Part shown: one piece after another, positions 16,211-27,500 of the stretch
Layout: every line of letters begins with the position of its first letter
How positions within the stretch are numbered: position 1 is the stretch's first letter
Origin: Chitinophagaceae bacterium
GTDB lineage: Bacteria > Bacteroidota > Bacteroidia > Chitinophagales > Chitinophagaceae
Direction of reading: 5' to 3'
Assembly: GCA_014879565.1 (NCBI GenBank)
Contig: JACSRW010000025.1
Span: 186,001 to 250,000 of the forward strand
Length of the DNA: 64,000 nt
Made by a program: the position numbers and the translations under genes
The notes under the pieces: model-generated
What the model was told of the DNA's origin: nothing
What the model saw: only the letters and a program-made list of their open reading frames with translations
The model's database searches: none

Positions 16211-17170
16211 ATGACAAATAATCTGGAAGGGATACCGTTTGATACCGTGCACAACAGGGCCGGCACCAGTTATGCGGTCTATCGCGATACACTTCGCCCT
16301 TACTACCTGCGTGCCTGGCTTGACATTACAAAAGGTTATTTTTTCCTGGCGCTGTTAACCATTACCGCTATTCTGTTACCCGGTTTTTCAGCAACAGCGA
16401 GTTGGTTCTACATGCCAGTGGCGGCCGTGCTGACCGGCTATACCGCAGCCTATATTGCTTTATTCGCGCATGAGGCCGGCCATTACAATCTCCACCCCGG
16501 TAAAAAAACCAATGACCTGCTGGCAACCCTTTTTGTTTGCCTTCTTTTTGGTCTGTCAATAAAGTCATACCGGAAAATACACTGGCAGCACCACCTGCAC
16601 CTGGGTACACCTGCCGACACGGAGACCTCTTATTTTCATCATCTCAATAATCTCTTTCTGCTGGAAACACTGACCGGCATTCACCTGCTCCGTACCGTTG
16701 TAAACAAAGACGGAAGCCGGGTATTAAATCCCGCTCAGGCCAGGGAAAGCCGGCTGATGCTGCTGGCAGGATTCTTACTGCATGGCCTCCTGCTCACGTT
16801 GGCCTTTTATAAAGGCTACTGGCAGGCCGCGCTGATCTGGATAGCGGGTTTTGGAATTTTTTTCCCATTTTTTGCCAGCCTCCGTCAATTACTGGAACAC
16901 CGTGACGAACTGGCTGCGGCCCAAACCGATTTCAGAAAAACACCCCATGGTAAACTCAGCCGCCTTTTTTATCACAGCCTGCTGAGCAGCAGTTTTGGCG
17001 CTGCCGGTTTCACCCGCCATTTGATTCACCACTGGGATCCGCAGGTTTCCTATACACGTATGAAAGATATTGAGCAGTTCCTGGAAGAAGACCGGATCAC
17101 CGGAGCTGTGCTGAAATCCTCCCGAACCACTTACAGCAAAACCTTCCGTAAACTCTATTCCCGCACTTGA
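16211..17170 (+). CDS. Fatty acid desaturase/hydroxylase family membrane protein
   Basis: Protein of 319 aa with four or more hydrophobic segments and three histidine clusters spaced as in membrane di-iron desaturases: HEAGHYNLH, HWQHHLHLG and, near the C-terminus, RHLIHHWDP. Family members desaturate or hydroxylate acyl chains, carotenoids or lipid A acyl groups. Its place among glycosyl-, methyl- and acyltransferase genes suggests it modifies a lipid made by this cluster; this is inference. Its stop codon overlaps the TTG start of the next gene (TTGA). Confidence 0.8.
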   Translation: MTNNLEGIPFDTVHNRAGTSYAVYRDTLRPYYLRAWLDITKGYFFLALLTITAILLPGFSATASWFYMPVAAVLTGYTAAYIALFAHEAGHYNLHPGKKTNDLLATLFVCLLFGLSIKSYRKIHWQHHLHLGTPADTETSYFHHLNNLFLLETLTGIHLLRTVVNKDGSRVLNPAQARESRLMLLAGFLLHGLLLTLAFYKGYWQAALIWIAGFGIFFPFFASLRQLLEHRDELAAAQTDFRKTPHGKLSRLFYHSLLSSSFGAAGFTRHLIHHWDPQVSYTRMKDIEQFLEEDRITGAVLKSSRTTYSKTFRKLYSRT

Positions 17171-18114
17171 GTATCCCGAATCCATACTGCCCGGTTTGCC
17201 GGCACCCCGGCACCACTCATTGGGCTGAAGCCCGCGATTATGAATACTTCAGTACAGAAGACAATTACCAGTATTATCATTGCTCCCGTTGCGGCACGCT
17301 CTTTATCAATCCCATTCCCGCAGATCAGCTTCACCGGATCTATCCGTCCAATTATTATTCCTTTGTGAACGGGAAAAAAAATCCCGTAACACGGATAAAG
17401 GAATGGCTGGACCGGCGGTTTTTCCGTTCTGTTCTGCGGCAGATCCCCGGAGAGAACCTGCATGTGCTGGATGTGGGCGGCGGCACCGGATGGATGCTGG
17501 ATCAGCTTAAAAAAACAGATCCCCGGATTCGTTTTACCCAGGTGGTGGATATAGATCAGGCGGCCAGGCAAATCGCGGAAAGCAACGGGCATGCCTACTA
17601 TGAAGGAACCATGGAATCATTCAGCACAGAAAAAAAATTTCATCTTATCCTGATGCTGAACCTGGTGGAACATGTGGCGGATCCGCTGGCGGTTTTACAG
17701 AAAGCCGGAACCCTGCTGGCCCCGGAAGGCACCATCGTGATTAAAACACCGAATACCGACAGCTGGGATGCGCGTCTCTTCCGGAAAACCTATTGGGGAG
17801 GACTTCATTGCCCGCGTCATTGGGTGATTTTTTCTGAAAAAAGTTTCCGGTTACTGGCCGGTAACGCGGGTCTCGCTATCCGCGAACTCACTTATACACA
17901 GGGAGCCCCTTTCTGGGCTTTTAGTATTATCACCGCCCTCAGCCGGAAAAAAATAATTCACACTTCTGCGGAAAAACCAGTGATTTTCCATCCGCTTTTC
18001 GCCCCGCTCAGTGCTTTCTTCGCCCTGTTTGATTTTATCCGGAGACCTTTCAGCCGGACTTCCCAGTTATTCATCCGGCTTGGCCACCCGGGGAACAACA
18101 GGGACCGTTCCTGA
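17167..18114 (+). CDS. SAM methyltransferase with N-terminal zinc-ribbon-like segment
   Basis: Protein of 315 aa. The N-terminus holds two Cys pairs (CPVC..CSRCG) followed by TLFINPIP, the layout of TylF/sugar C-methyltransferase-like proteins. The methyltransferase core has VLDVGGGTGWMLDQL, VVDID, MLNLVEHVADP and TIVIKTPNTDSWDARLF. The C-terminal part is hydrophobic in places (ALFDFI) and may contact the membrane. The start is TTG at 17167, overlapping the previous stop, so it is coupled to the desaturase gene. The substrate is unknown. Confidence 0.82.
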   Translation: MSIPNPYCPVCRHPGTTHWAEARDYEYFSTEDNYQYYHCSRCGTLFINPIPADQLHRIYPSNYYSFVNGKKNPVTRIKEWLDRRFFRSVLRQIPGENLHVLDVGGGTGWMLDQLKKTDPRIRFTQVVDIDQAARQIAESNGHAYYEGTMESFSTEKKFHLILMLNLVEHVADPLAVLQKAGTLLAPEGTIVIKTPNTDSWDARLFRKTYWGGLHCPRHWVIFSEKSFRLLAGNAGLAIRELTYTQGAPFWAFSIITALSRKKIIHTSAEKPVIFHPLFAPLSAFFALFDFIRRPFSRTSQLFIRLGHPGNNRDRS

Positions 18115-18134
18115 TTTTTATCTATTTTGAGCCT

Positions 18135-20258
18135 ATGAATCCTGCTCCCAACATGTCCGGTATATTCTTTCAGCGGCTCAGAGGGCAGGTTCATACCCTG
18201 AATTATGCAGGCTTACTGCTGATCGGCCTGTTAACCTACTGGCCGCTCAGCCTGGGCATATTCCCGGTAAAAAACGACGCGATTCACTATTTCCTTCCTT
18301 TCCGGTTTCATGTCAGCGAAGCAATCCGCAACGGAGAATGGCCATTCTGGAGCCCCTACCTGTATAATGGATTTCCGCTTGCAGGAGATATGCAAAGCGG
18401 TGCCTGGAATCCGGTTGTCTGGTTCTTGTCACTCTTCAGCCGGTACGACCTGACTGTTTTTCATATTGAAACACTGCTGTACATTTTTCTGGCAGGCGCC
18501 GGCATGTACCGGCTGGTTCACTTATTTACGAATGACACAAGAACATCCTTTCTTACCGGCACCGCTTATATGCTGAGCGGTTTTATGCTGAGCGGACAAC
18601 TTATCAACTGGCTTGCGGCGGCTGCTTTTATTCCGATAGTGCTGTTATTTTATATCCGGCTGCTCCGGGAATTTAATTATACCCTGGCCCTGAAAACCGG
18701 ATGCAGCTTATACTTGCTGTTTACAAGCGCTTACCCTTCCTTCTTTCTGCTTACAGGTTATCTCCTGGCCGCCCTGGCACTGTTCCGTTTACTGGCATGG
18801 ATCCGGCTTCCCGGCAGTGACAAAACAAGTTGGGTAAAACCCGTCCTTGTACATGGTTTACTGCTGTTTGTTTTTATCACACTGTCCCTTCCGGCTATTC
18901 TTTCCTTTGCTGATCTGCTACCCTATTATCAGCGTGGTAACGGGATCAGTTACACAGAGGCCTCCACCAACTCCTTCAACTGGCGTTACCTCGTCAGCCT
19001 GCTCTTCCCTTCTGCAATCAGTCAGCAGTATGCCGGTGTATTTACCGATCCGAATTTCCGGAACCTTTATATGGGTATTATCCCGGTATGGGTACTCGCA
19101 GTTACCCGGCCTGCCTGGAACAATACAAACCGGAAACTTTTGACAGGAGCTGCGCTGGCATTCTTTTTAAGCCTGGGAAGCCAGACACCCCTGTACGAAT
19201 GGTTTTATAAACTGATCCCCCTTGCCGACCGGTTCAGGCACCCGGCACAGTTCAGGCTTTTCCTGCTGTTATTCCTGCTGCTGCTCGCTGCTCCGGGATT
19301 AAAACAACTGTTATCGGGTGAATTAACGACCCGGCGACACCGCTGGTACCGTAACAGCCTGATGCTGTCAGTTGTGCTTTTGTTTATCTGTACAGTCCTT
19401 CTCCTGCTTGTGACAGATACTAAGAACTTATCCGGCTCCATTCCGGACAACATCAGCCGGGCATCCCTCCGGGAACTGATCCGGAAAACAGATAATCCCC
19501 TTTTTATTCTGGCAAACTGTTTTATCCAGTTACTGACCATAACCTCCCTGCTTCTCTGGCTTAAACGGGGCAGACCTTACCGGTTCTTCAGTATTATCTG
19601 GATTGGCAATCTGTTCCTGATCGCACAACTCCTGCTGCCTTACAGTTTTGTCAGCAGCCGGAGTGTTTCATCTGTCAATCAGTTTATCCGCCGGCAGCCG
19701 GCAGGATTTCCGGCAGAACTGAGCACCGGTACCCTGGCGGAAAACAGCCGTGACCTGTTTTCCCGTTACGATGAATTATCACTTACCGGTTTCTATACCA
19801 AAAAACCAACTATCTGTACCCTGACCTATAATCCCAGTTTTTTAACCCGGATGGAAGAAGTGATCCGCAACCCGGAAGTATATAACAGGGTCGCCTCAAA
19901 ACCCCTTGCTTATTTGTCACATGAAGACAACAGGGAACAGGGCTCGGTTAAAGTGGTAAAAATGGGTGCAAACCGGTTCATCCTGCAGACCAGCGACTCA
20001 ACCGGCAGCAGTTTGATGCTGACGCAAAACTGGTTTCCTTACTGGCAGGCAAAGATTAACGGGAAACCCGCCGAAATCGTACAAAGTAATATCAGTTTCA
20101 TGAGTTTGCCGCTGCCCCCCGGCAAGCACACAGTGGAATTCATGTACCGGCCCCTTCCCGTGCTGAATGCCATACCGGCTATGATCAGTATGTTTGTATT
20201 GTTGTCAGTAACCGGTTTGTATCAGTTATTCAGGAAAAAGGAATCTTCTGTAAAATGA
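18135..20258 (+). CDS. YfhO-like polytopic membrane protein
   Basis: Protein of 707 aa with about a dozen transmembrane helices and a soluble C-terminal domain. The sequence YWPLSLGIFPVKNDAIHYFLPFR and the LYNGFPLAGDMQSG region are typical of the YfhO/GT-C-like family, linked to adding sugars from lipid carriers to surface polymers. The C-terminal part (SLMLTQNWFPYWQAKING..LPPGKHTVEFMYRP) is the usual YfhO tail domain. A TATTTTG element 5 nt before the ATG suggests a leaderless start. It overlaps the next gene by 4 nt (ATGA). Confidence 0.82.
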   Translation: MNPAPNMSGIFFQRLRGQVHTLNYAGLLLIGLLTYWPLSLGIFPVKNDAIHYFLPFRFHVSEAIRNGEWPFWSPYLYNGFPLAGDMQSGAWNPVVWFLSLFSRYDLTVFHIETLLYIFLAGAGMYRLVHLFTNDTRTSFLTGTAYMLSGFMLSGQLINWLAAAAFIPIVLLFYIRLLREFNYTLALKTGCSLYLLFTSAYPSFFLLTGYLLAALALFRLLAWIRLPGSDKTSWVKPVLVHGLLLFVFITLSLPAILSFADLLPYYQRGNGISYTEASTNSFNWRYLVSLLFPSAISQQYAGVFTDPNFRNLYMGIIPVWVLAVTRPAWNNTNRKLLTGAALAFFLSLGSQTPLYEWFYKLIPLADRFRHPAQFRLFLLLFLLLLAAPGLKQLLSGELTTRRHRWYRNSLMLSVVLLFICTVLLLLVTDTKNLSGSIPDNISRASLRELIRKTDNPLFILANCFIQLLTITSLLLWLKRGRPYRFFSIIWIGNLFLIAQLLLPYSFVSSRSVSSVNQFIRRQPAGFPAELSTGTLAENSRDLFSRYDELSLTGFYTKKPTICTLTYNPSFLTRMEEVIRNPEVYNRVASKPLAYLSHEDNREQGSVKVVKMGANRFILQTSDSTGSSLMLTQNWFPYWQAKINGKPAEIVQSNISFMSLPLPPGKHTVEFMYRPLPVLNAIPAMISMFVLLSVTGLYQLFRKKESSVK

Positions 20259-21829
20259 AAAAAAAGCCTGCTATCATTTCCTTCCTGCTTACCCTGCCGG
20301 TGCTTTTTTTTCTGCTGCAACACTATTTTTACCATAGTCCGGACCTGCAGCCAACCGGCTTTACGGTGAATGAGAATGTACTGTATATGTCCTATGCGCA
20401 GCAGTACAATGACCAGCAGCATTTTTCACTTTTATATTCCAACCCGTTTGACGGCAACCCGCATTCTCCTCAGATTTATTTCCAGCCGGCGACTTTCCTG
20501 CTTTCGTTGCCAATACGGATGGGTGCAGATCCCGGATTGACGCTTTCCCTCTTTGGATTACTAATGGCTTACCTGACCGTATACACAGGTCTGCTCATAC
20601 TAGCTCACTTCCTGGGAGATAAAAAAAACCTTTTCGTTTACGGCTTGCTGTTTACCTGGGGCGGAGGGCTCTTAGCGCTGGCAGGTCTCGCTGCCTGGGT
20701 TTTATTGCCGGGTTTTACCGCAGGCTCCTGGGAAATAGCCACACACCTGGCCGATCCGGCCTGGGGCTGGTGGGGACTGAACTGGGGCCGTAACCTCTTT
20801 ATTCCGCTGGAAGCCTTTTATCATTTCCTTTTCCTGCTGAATATTTATTTCCTTCTGAAAAAACGCTGGACCGCCGGTATCCTCACAGCCATTGTCCTTT
20901 CGCTTTCCCATCCCTTCACCGGCATCGAATACCTGCTGATCATGAACGGGTGGTTTTTGCTGGAAAGGATTATTTACCGCGAACGTACCATTCCGCTGTA
21001 TTTCATTTCCGCCCATCTCATCCTGACAGTGTTGCATCTCGGGTACTACCTGTACTTCCTGAACAGTTTCCCGGAACACCGCCTGCTGTTTGAGCAGTAC
21101 AGCGCCAGCTGGACCTATGATCTTCGGGTTGCCTTACCGGCATACGGACTGGTTGTACTCCTTGCTTTCCTGGGAATACGACTCAACAAAAGGAACAGCC
21201 TGCTCCCCTCTTCCTCTGTACGGTTATTCCTGTGCTGGGCGCTGATCAGTTTCCTTTTGTCCAAACATGAATGGTTTATCAAACCCATGCAACCCCTTCA
21301 TTTCACGAGAGGTTATACCTGGGCGGGATTTTTTTTCCTGGCACTCCCCTTATTTAAATGGTTGCTGGAAGAAGGAAAATCCCGGAGCCGTATGCTGCTG
21401 ACCGGGGTGCTGTTTTTATTCTTTTTTTTGGATAATCTGACCTGGACCTGGACCCTGCTGAAAGATCCTTATACAGAAGAATCAGAGTCGCATCTGAAGC
21501 CGGAGACCCGCGAAATACTGGATTATCTAAAAAAAACCGGTCGCCAAGGAGACCTGCTGACCGGGAATGCCTACCTCGTAATGTATATGGCGAATGTGTA
21601 TAGTCCTGTCAATGCCTGGATTTCTCACCCCTACAACACACCACAGATACAGTTGCGAACCACACAAATGGAATCATTTCTTTCGGGCGGTAACGCACCG
21701 GCCGGATGGGATAACAGGAGAATCCTTGTTGTGACGGATAAAGAAAAGAAAAGCAGTCCGGCCGTTAATCCGCAACGTTTGCGAAATATTCTTTTTGAAA
21801 ACAGCCGCTACCTGCTTACGGCTCCATAA
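20255..21829 (+). CDS. Polytopic membrane protein, possible GT-C-type glycosyltransferase
   Basis: Protein of 524 aa with about ten to twelve hydrophobic helices and a loop of about 50-60 residues after the first helix ([34 protein letters not shown]). No family signature was recognised with certainty. The architecture and the ATGA coupling to the YfhO-like gene suggest a GT-C-type transferase or glycan-assembly partner. The 3' end overlaps the 3' end of hscA by 14 nt on the opposite strand. Function is otherwise unknown. Confidence 0.7.
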   Translation: MKKKPAIISFLLTLPVLFFLLQHYFYHSPDLQPTGFTVNENVLYMSYAQQYNDQQHFSLLYSNPFDGNPHSPQIYFQPATFLLSLPIRMGADPGLTLSLFGLLMAYLTVYTGLLILAHFLGDKKNLFVYGLLFTWGGGLLALAGLAAWVLLPGFTAGSWEIATHLADPAWGWWGLNWGRNLFIPLEAFYHFLFLLNIYFLLKKRWTAGILTAIVLSLSHPFTGIEYLLIMNGWFLLERIIYRERTIPLYFISAHLILTVLHLGYYLYFLNSFPEHRLLFEQYSASWTYDLRVALPAYGLVVLLAFLGIRLNKRNSLLPSSSVRLFLCWALISFLLSKHEWFIKPMQPLHFTRGYTWAGFFFLALPLFKWLLEEGKSRSRMLLTGVLFLFFFLDNLTWTWTLLKDPYTEESESHLKPETREILDYLKKTGRQGDLLTGNAYLVMYMANVYSPVNAWISHPYNTPQIQLRTTQMESFLSGGNAPAGWDNRRILVVTDKEKKSSPAVNPQRLRNILFENSRYLLTAP

Positions 21830-23681
21830 TGTTTTTTCCTTTCATCGCCTGGCTGATCGCCTGGTCCATAACCCGTTCTGCATAGGGCCGGGAAAGTTCA
21901 TTCAGCCTTTCAATACCGCCCTGTATTTCATCCTTTGTGCCGGATGCCGTTAATGCCTGTAACGCCGCGATAGCTTTTTCCGTTTCTTCCATTTCAGCAG
22001 GCGTCAGAAAGGCTGCGTTCTTTTGTATAAAATTCCGGGTTGTATCCATCAGCTGACCGGCTTCAGTCTGCGCTTCCACCAATGCCCTGACCTGTATGTC
22101 TTCCCGGGCATGGGTGATTGAATCCAGCAGCATTTTTTCCACTTCTGCATCCGTAAGCCCATACTGGGGTTTCACCTCAATACTCTGCTCAATCCCGCTG
22201 CGTAATTCTTTTGCCCGTACAGTAAGGATGCCATCCGCATTCACAAGGAAACTAACTTCCACTTTGGGTAATCCTGCCGGCATGGCCGGTATACCACTCA
22301 GGTTGAACTCAGCCAGTTTGCGGTTATCTTTCACCAGGTCTCTTTCTCCCTGATACACAGCTATCCGGATACCTGACTGCCCGTCTTTTTGGGTTGTGTA
22401 CTGACGACCTGCTTTGGCAGGCACTTTAGAGTTGCGGGGTAAGAGCACATCCATCAAACCACCCATGGTTTCAATCCCCAGAGAAAGCGGGGTAATATCA
22501 AGGAGCAACACATCTTTATTATTACCGGCCAGTACATCCGCCTGAACAGCCGCCCCGAGTGCGACCACTTCATCCGGGTTCAGTTCATCATGCACCGCCT
22601 TTCCAAAAAAACGGCTCACTTCCTGTTTTACCAGCGGGACCCGGGTAGAACCGCCCACCATCACCACTTCATCAATAGCTTCCGCCGTAAGTCCGGCATC
22701 CGATAATGCCTGGCTGCAACTGAAAATTGTTTTTTGTACCAGCGGGCTGATCAGTGTTTCCAGTTCCCCCCGGGTCAGTGTGAGCGTTTCGCCGCCAGCC
22801 TGACCGGAAAAACTTTCTTCCCGGCTTAAACAGATTTTTGCCTCTTCTGCCAGCAGCCTGAGTTCCTGGGAAAGACGCTTATGCATGGCCAGCTCTTCCG
22901 CACTTAAACCAGTTTGTGCCGCCCAGTGGTTAACAATGGCCCGGTCAAAATCATCTCCGCCCAGGTAAGTGTCCCCGTTGGTGGAAAGCACTTCAAAAAT
23001 GCCCTGGTTGATGCGCAGGAGGGAGATATCAAATGTCCCGCCCCCAAGGTCATAGACCGCGATGGTTTTGGTTTCTTCCCGGCTGAGTCCGAGGCCATAG
23101 GCAAGACTGGCAGCAGTGGGTTCATTTACAATCCGCAGCACATCCAGTCCTGCCAGTTTACCGGCATCACGGGTAGCCTGCCGCTGCGCATCGTTAAAAT
23201 AGGCCGGTACCGTTATCACCGCTTTGGTTACCGGCGTTTTCAGAATATGTTCGGCCCTTGTTTTAAGTTCTTTCAGAATAAAAGAGGAAAGTTCCACAGG
23301 AGAATAGAAATTTTCCCCGGCCTGAATTTTCACCAGGCTTTCAGTATTGTCATCAATGATTTTATAACTGAAAAAGCCGGTATGTTCCCGCACATCATTA
23401 TAGGATTTACCCATCAGCCTTTTTACCGAGAAAATAGTATGCTGAGGTTCTGTTACCAGATATTTCTTTGCTTCGGTTCCAACTGTTACAACTCCCTTGT
23501 CTCCGAAATGCACAACGGAAGGAACGAGCGACATGCCGTCATGCTCTTTCAGCACAACCGGCTTCCCGGTATCCGGGTGAATGATGGCCACCAGGCTGTT
23601 GGTGGTCCCGAGGTCAATACCCACAATCATTTCGTTTTTCTGCAGGCTGCCTGTCGCGATATTGATTCCGATTTTAGCCAT
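21816..23681 (-). CDS. hscA: Hsp70-type Fe-S assembly chaperone HscA
   Basis: Protein of 621 aa. The N-terminus [17 protein letters not shown] followed by [15 protein letters not shown] is characteristic of Bacteroidota HscA rather than DnaK. The ATPase domain has [31 protein letters not shown] and [12 protein letters not shown]. The substrate-binding domain follows a [14 protein letters not shown] linker, and the lid is short. It would help transfer Fe-S clusters from the scaffold protein. No hscB, iscU or iscS is nearby. It starts 5 nt after the FkbM-like gene, so the two are probably one operon. Confidence 0.88.
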   Translation of the reverse strand: MAKIGINIATGSLQKNEMIVGIDLGTTNSLVAIIHPDTGKPVVLKEHDGMSLVPSVVHFGDKGVVTVGTEAKKYLVTEPQHTIFSVKRLMGKSYNDVREHTGFFSYKIIDDNTESLVKIQAGENFYSPVELSSFILKELKTRAEHILKTPVTKAVITVPAYFNDAQRQATRDAGKLAGLDVLRIVNEPTAASLAYGLGLSREETKTIAVYDLGGGTFDISLLRINQGIFEVLSTNGDTYLGGDDFDRAIVNHWAAQTGLSAEELAMHKRLSQELRLLAEEAKICLSREESFSGQAGGETLTLTRGELETLISPLVQKTIFSCSQALSDAGLTAEAIDEVVMVGGSTRVPLVKQEVSRFFGKAVHDELNPDEVVALGAAVQADVLAGNNKDVLLLDITPLSLGIETMGGLMDVLLPRNSKVPAKAGRQYTTQKDGQSGIRIAVYQGERDLVKDNRKLAEFNLSGIPAMPAGLPKVEVSFLVNADGILTVRAKELRSGIEQSIEVKPQYGLTDAEVEKMLLDSITHAREDIQVRALVEAQTEAGQLMDTTRNFIQKNAAFLTPAEMEETEKAIAALQALTASGTKDEIQGGIERLNELSRPYAERVMDQAISQAMKGKNIMEP

Positions 23682-23686
23682 TTCAC

Positions 23687-24514
23687 TTACGCTTTTTCAA
23701 ATTGATATTCATTAAAAAAATCCGGCGGATAAAAACAATCCTGTATCGCAGGATCGGCCAGTATCTCCCCGGCAGTGACCGGAAGAAGTATTTCTTTTTC
23801 CTGAACAAAAAAGAGATTATATCCCTCCTTGTTCGCTCCAACCAGTTTATACCCCTTTCGCCATCCAAGTAAGCGCAACGCTTCCACCGAAGCGCCGTTA
23901 TACCGGCTATTTTCCTCCCGGTGATTAGCGGGGCCATAGGGCACCACCCGGTTTCCCAACCCAAATTCCACTTTGGCCTCAATAACGACAATCCGCGGTT
24001 GCAGCACGGTTAGCGCTTCCCATACCCAGAAATCATTTCCGTCAATATCTACAGAAAGCAGCCCGATCTCACCGGTCATACCCGCCTCTTCCAGCATCCT
24101 GTTCACATTGCCGGGTGTGATATACCGGTTAATAAACTGTAATCCGCTTATTCCGGTTTTGCGGTAAAAACGTTTACCGGTATCCAGTTGTTCGGCACTG
24201 GCATCGGCAAACACCCCCTGCCATCCTTCATGAACCGCCAGCCGGGCACAGTTGCTGCGAATACAATCGCCCGCGCCGATATCCACAAATCGCTTGGGCA
24301 GGCCCGTTAACCGGCTGGTAAGCCAGGCAATGATACCGTCCTCCCCGTGATAAGTAAACAGGTCAAACGAAGCCCGGTGCAATGGCATGGGTTGTTCCGG
24401 CCCCAATTGGGCCAGAAACCTGTCCAGGGCGTTACGGGCAGCAGCCGACCTTGCTTTTCTGTAAATAAATACGGAAAAGTGTTTTTTCACCTGTTTTTTC
24501 AGAAACTGCAGCAT
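23687..24514 (-). CDS. FkbM-like methyltransferase-fold protein
   Basis: Protein of 275 aa. The central region [19 protein letters not shown] (motif I-like), GVFADAS, and [29 protein letters not shown] resembles the FkbM family Rossmann fold. The N-terminus is basic ([19 protein letters not shown]). FkbM-type enzymes O-methylate sugars or polyketides, but no substrate can be inferred and the SAM site is only partly matched. It lies immediately upstream of hscA (5 nt), an odd pairing with no obvious functional link. Confidence 0.65.
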   Translation of the reverse strand: MLQFLKKQVKKHFSVFIYRKARSAAARNALDRFLAQLGPEQPMPLHRASFDLFTYHGEDGIIAWLTSRLTGLPKRFVDIGAGDCIRSNCARLAVHEGWQGVFADASAEQLDTGKRFYRKTGISGLQFINRYITPGNVNRMLEEAGMTGEIGLLSVDIDGNDFWVWEALTVLQPRIVVIEAKVEFGLGNRVVPYGPANHREENSRYNGASVEALRLLGWRKGYKLVGANKEGYNLFFVQEKEILLPVTAGEILADPAIQDCFYPPDFFNEYQFEKA

Positions 24515-24545
24515 CGGGTCTGCAAAACTCGCTTATCCGTTCCGA

Positions 24546-24573
24546 AATAAAAAGTCCCGCCGGGGCGGGACTT
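24546..24573 (-). terminator. Rho-independent terminator after porU2
   Basis: AAGTCCCGCC-CC-GGCGGGACTT is followed by TTTTTATTT on the minus strand. The perfect 10-bp stem lies 24 nt after the porU2 stop. Confidence 0.85.
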
Positions 24574-24596
24574 TATGAAAGCGGGAATTTCTTTTT

Positions 24597-27500
24597 TTAG
24601 CGCATCAGGTACATTTTACCGTATCCCTTGTTAAAATACTTATTTGTATTATCGTCCTGCGCCTTATACTTATCCAGGGCTTTACCGTTCAGGTTGGTAA
24701 TCACCCGGTATAGATAGATACCGTTTGCCAGTTTCTGGCCATATTGATCGGTTCCGTCCCACTTGAACTCAGTAATATTCCGGCCAATGCGGAGCGGTCC
24801 CAGTTCATCTTTGGTGATTTCCCGGACGATCCGGCCCGTCACTGTCATTATTTCGATTTTGATATTCTGGGGCACTTCATTGCCGGTAATCGTAAATACA
24901 AAGGCCGTGGAACTGGTGAAGGGGTTCGGATAATTCAGCATATTGGAGATCATCGGCTTATTGATCACCTCAAAAAGAACCCGGTATTCAATCGCCCCGG
25001 CTTCATTGCTGCTTTTATCACGGCCGCTGATGATCAGTTCGTATTCCCCGTCCTGTTCAAAATAAGGCCGGAAGTTCAGGGTTGCGGTATTATCATTTAC
25101 CGGTACCTGGCCGGCGGGATTAAAGCGAAGGGTGTCATTATTGAAATAATATTTTCTGAGACTGCCATTCGGGAATCGTACCTGCAACGTCAGGAGGCTG
25201 GTATCATCCAGGGCCATCCATTTTGCCTCATCCTTGAGTTTGACAAGAATATCCGGTTTTGAGGATACAATATCCCGGTTCAGAATATGCATTCCGTCAA
25301 ATGTTACATCCAGCAGCGGGTTTAGGCTGTCCGGTTTCACATACAGGTTGCGGAAAGCAAAATTATTGAAATGATGTTGCTCCCACTGATCATTGTCCGG
25401 GTTGGCTTCAATATAAACGGTATTGGGTCCCGGCAGACTACCGGTGGCAACTGTTCCGCCTATCTGAAGCGTATCATTGACGGGCAGGGGTCTGCGTCTG
25501 GGCAACGGTACCACATGCGGCACATTATTTTTATCCGTAACCACCATTTTCACCTTCAGACTGTCAAAGGCCATTTCACTGACATTTTTAAAGCCGACTT
25601 TAAAATTGTACGGCTCTCCCACTTCCACCGTGTCTTTCACCTGCAGGTGCAGGTTTGGTGCAATTGCTCCTTCCGGCACAGGTACATACGTCACCCTCCA
25701 GTAGCGGAGTTGATAAGGAGTAAACGCTTCATTGTCAAAAGTCCGCAAACGAAGTTTGACATAAGGATAAAACTCCGGATCAATGGTTGAAATATCAAAA
25801 TTCTGCTGTGCAGTCGTCAGTCCATCAAAAAGCACCTGCTCATTTCCTTCGGGGGTTATGCCTATCACATCCACGGTTGCAGTATCCCGGCTGGCATCCG
25901 CCGCACCACGCCATTTCAGCTGGCGCCATTCTTTCGCCGGCCCAAATACCGGTGAGGTAATCGTACCGACAGTGTCACGTGTCGGACAATCTACCGACAG
26001 GGTCGGGTTATCGTACATCCCGTCGCCCATCAGCCATTTGGGCGTAAAGGAAGGATCATTTTTCTTGTATACAAGTGCCCAGGGCCGCGGACGGTAGAAT
26101 GAATCAATAGAACTCAATCCTGCATTCTTCAGGTAATGATAGAGGGACTGACCCGGTCCGTGGATGGCTTCATCTGCTGCCCAGTCGCTTGCCCAGGCAT
26201 TCGGGAAACCATAAATGGGATTCAGGGTGAAATTGCGGACAATAACATAATGCCCGTCGGGTACCACATCCCGCATAAAATCCATCATTTTCCGGCGGCT
26301 TGACGTGTCTGTATACCGGTATTCAAAATTGAACCGTTTGACACTGCCAAAACAGTTATTATCGGTACTGTTATACAGCCCCTGACCCAGGGTCGCAGGA
26401 TACGTATTGGGAACAACGGTAGTATTCGTCCAGGGACGGAATGATACCGGGTCAAATACATTAAATACCAGGGAGGAAAACCAGCACATCAGGCGGATGG
26501 CCGACAATCCGTCAATAGAAACAGCCAGGGAAGCTTCCTGGGTGGCGCCACTGGTAATCCAGGTACCCTGCCGGATAAAGAGATTATGATACACGGGGCC
26601 AAACCGGATACTATGAGAGGCAGAATCAACTACCAGTCGCTGATAACCTGATTTATTGTGCTGATAAAAATCAGACTGATTATACCCGAGGTCACTGGCA
26701 TTGGGTCCGCTGTTGCTCAGATAAACAAAAGAGGATTTATTCCAGGTCGGTTCTCCGCTGGCCGGCACGGGGGCCACCCGCCAGTGGTACACAGCACTGT
26801 CCTGCAGGGTGATCCCGGTTGAGAATTCCATTACCCCGCCGGAAGAAGAAAGAGTACGGGTAATTTTCAGCGGAGAATTAAAGAATTCGGTAGTATCCAT
26901 TTCCATTACATACTGCTTCTGCACACCAAAGGGATTGGCAGTGGAAGCCACCAGTTTAACGGACGGATTATTGATGATGGCGAAATTATACGGATACACG
27001 GGACGAGCCTCATCTTCATAGATAAACACATCCTTGGTGATACAGTTGTTGGTCTCGTAGATTTCATCCACATCATTGTCGGCATCAATACAGATAGAAA
27101 TCCGGTTCAGTCCCTTATCTCTGGTAGCGACGATATCAATGGAATAACTGAGTGAATCAATATACCGGATCCCCGGGATCGTATCCCGGCGAATGACTTC
27201 CGTCGTAAGATTCGGATAAGTTCTTTTCAGTTCCACCACAATATTCCTGTTGATTGCTTTCCCCAGGTTCAGCATTTTGGCATCAACCCGGAAATGGGTT
27301 TCGGCAACAGAAATAAAACTGGGGTTCACCTTAACCTGCGGTTCCTCAATGGCATAGTCTGGCTTGTCAAAGGAGGCATTAAAGCGGATGGCCGGATCGC
27401 CGTGCAGGGTGGCCTGTTCGGTATGGAAACGGGCATAATAGTCATTCTGGGTTGTGAGATTATACACCTGTGCAATGGATTCCCGCATGATTTCACCCAG

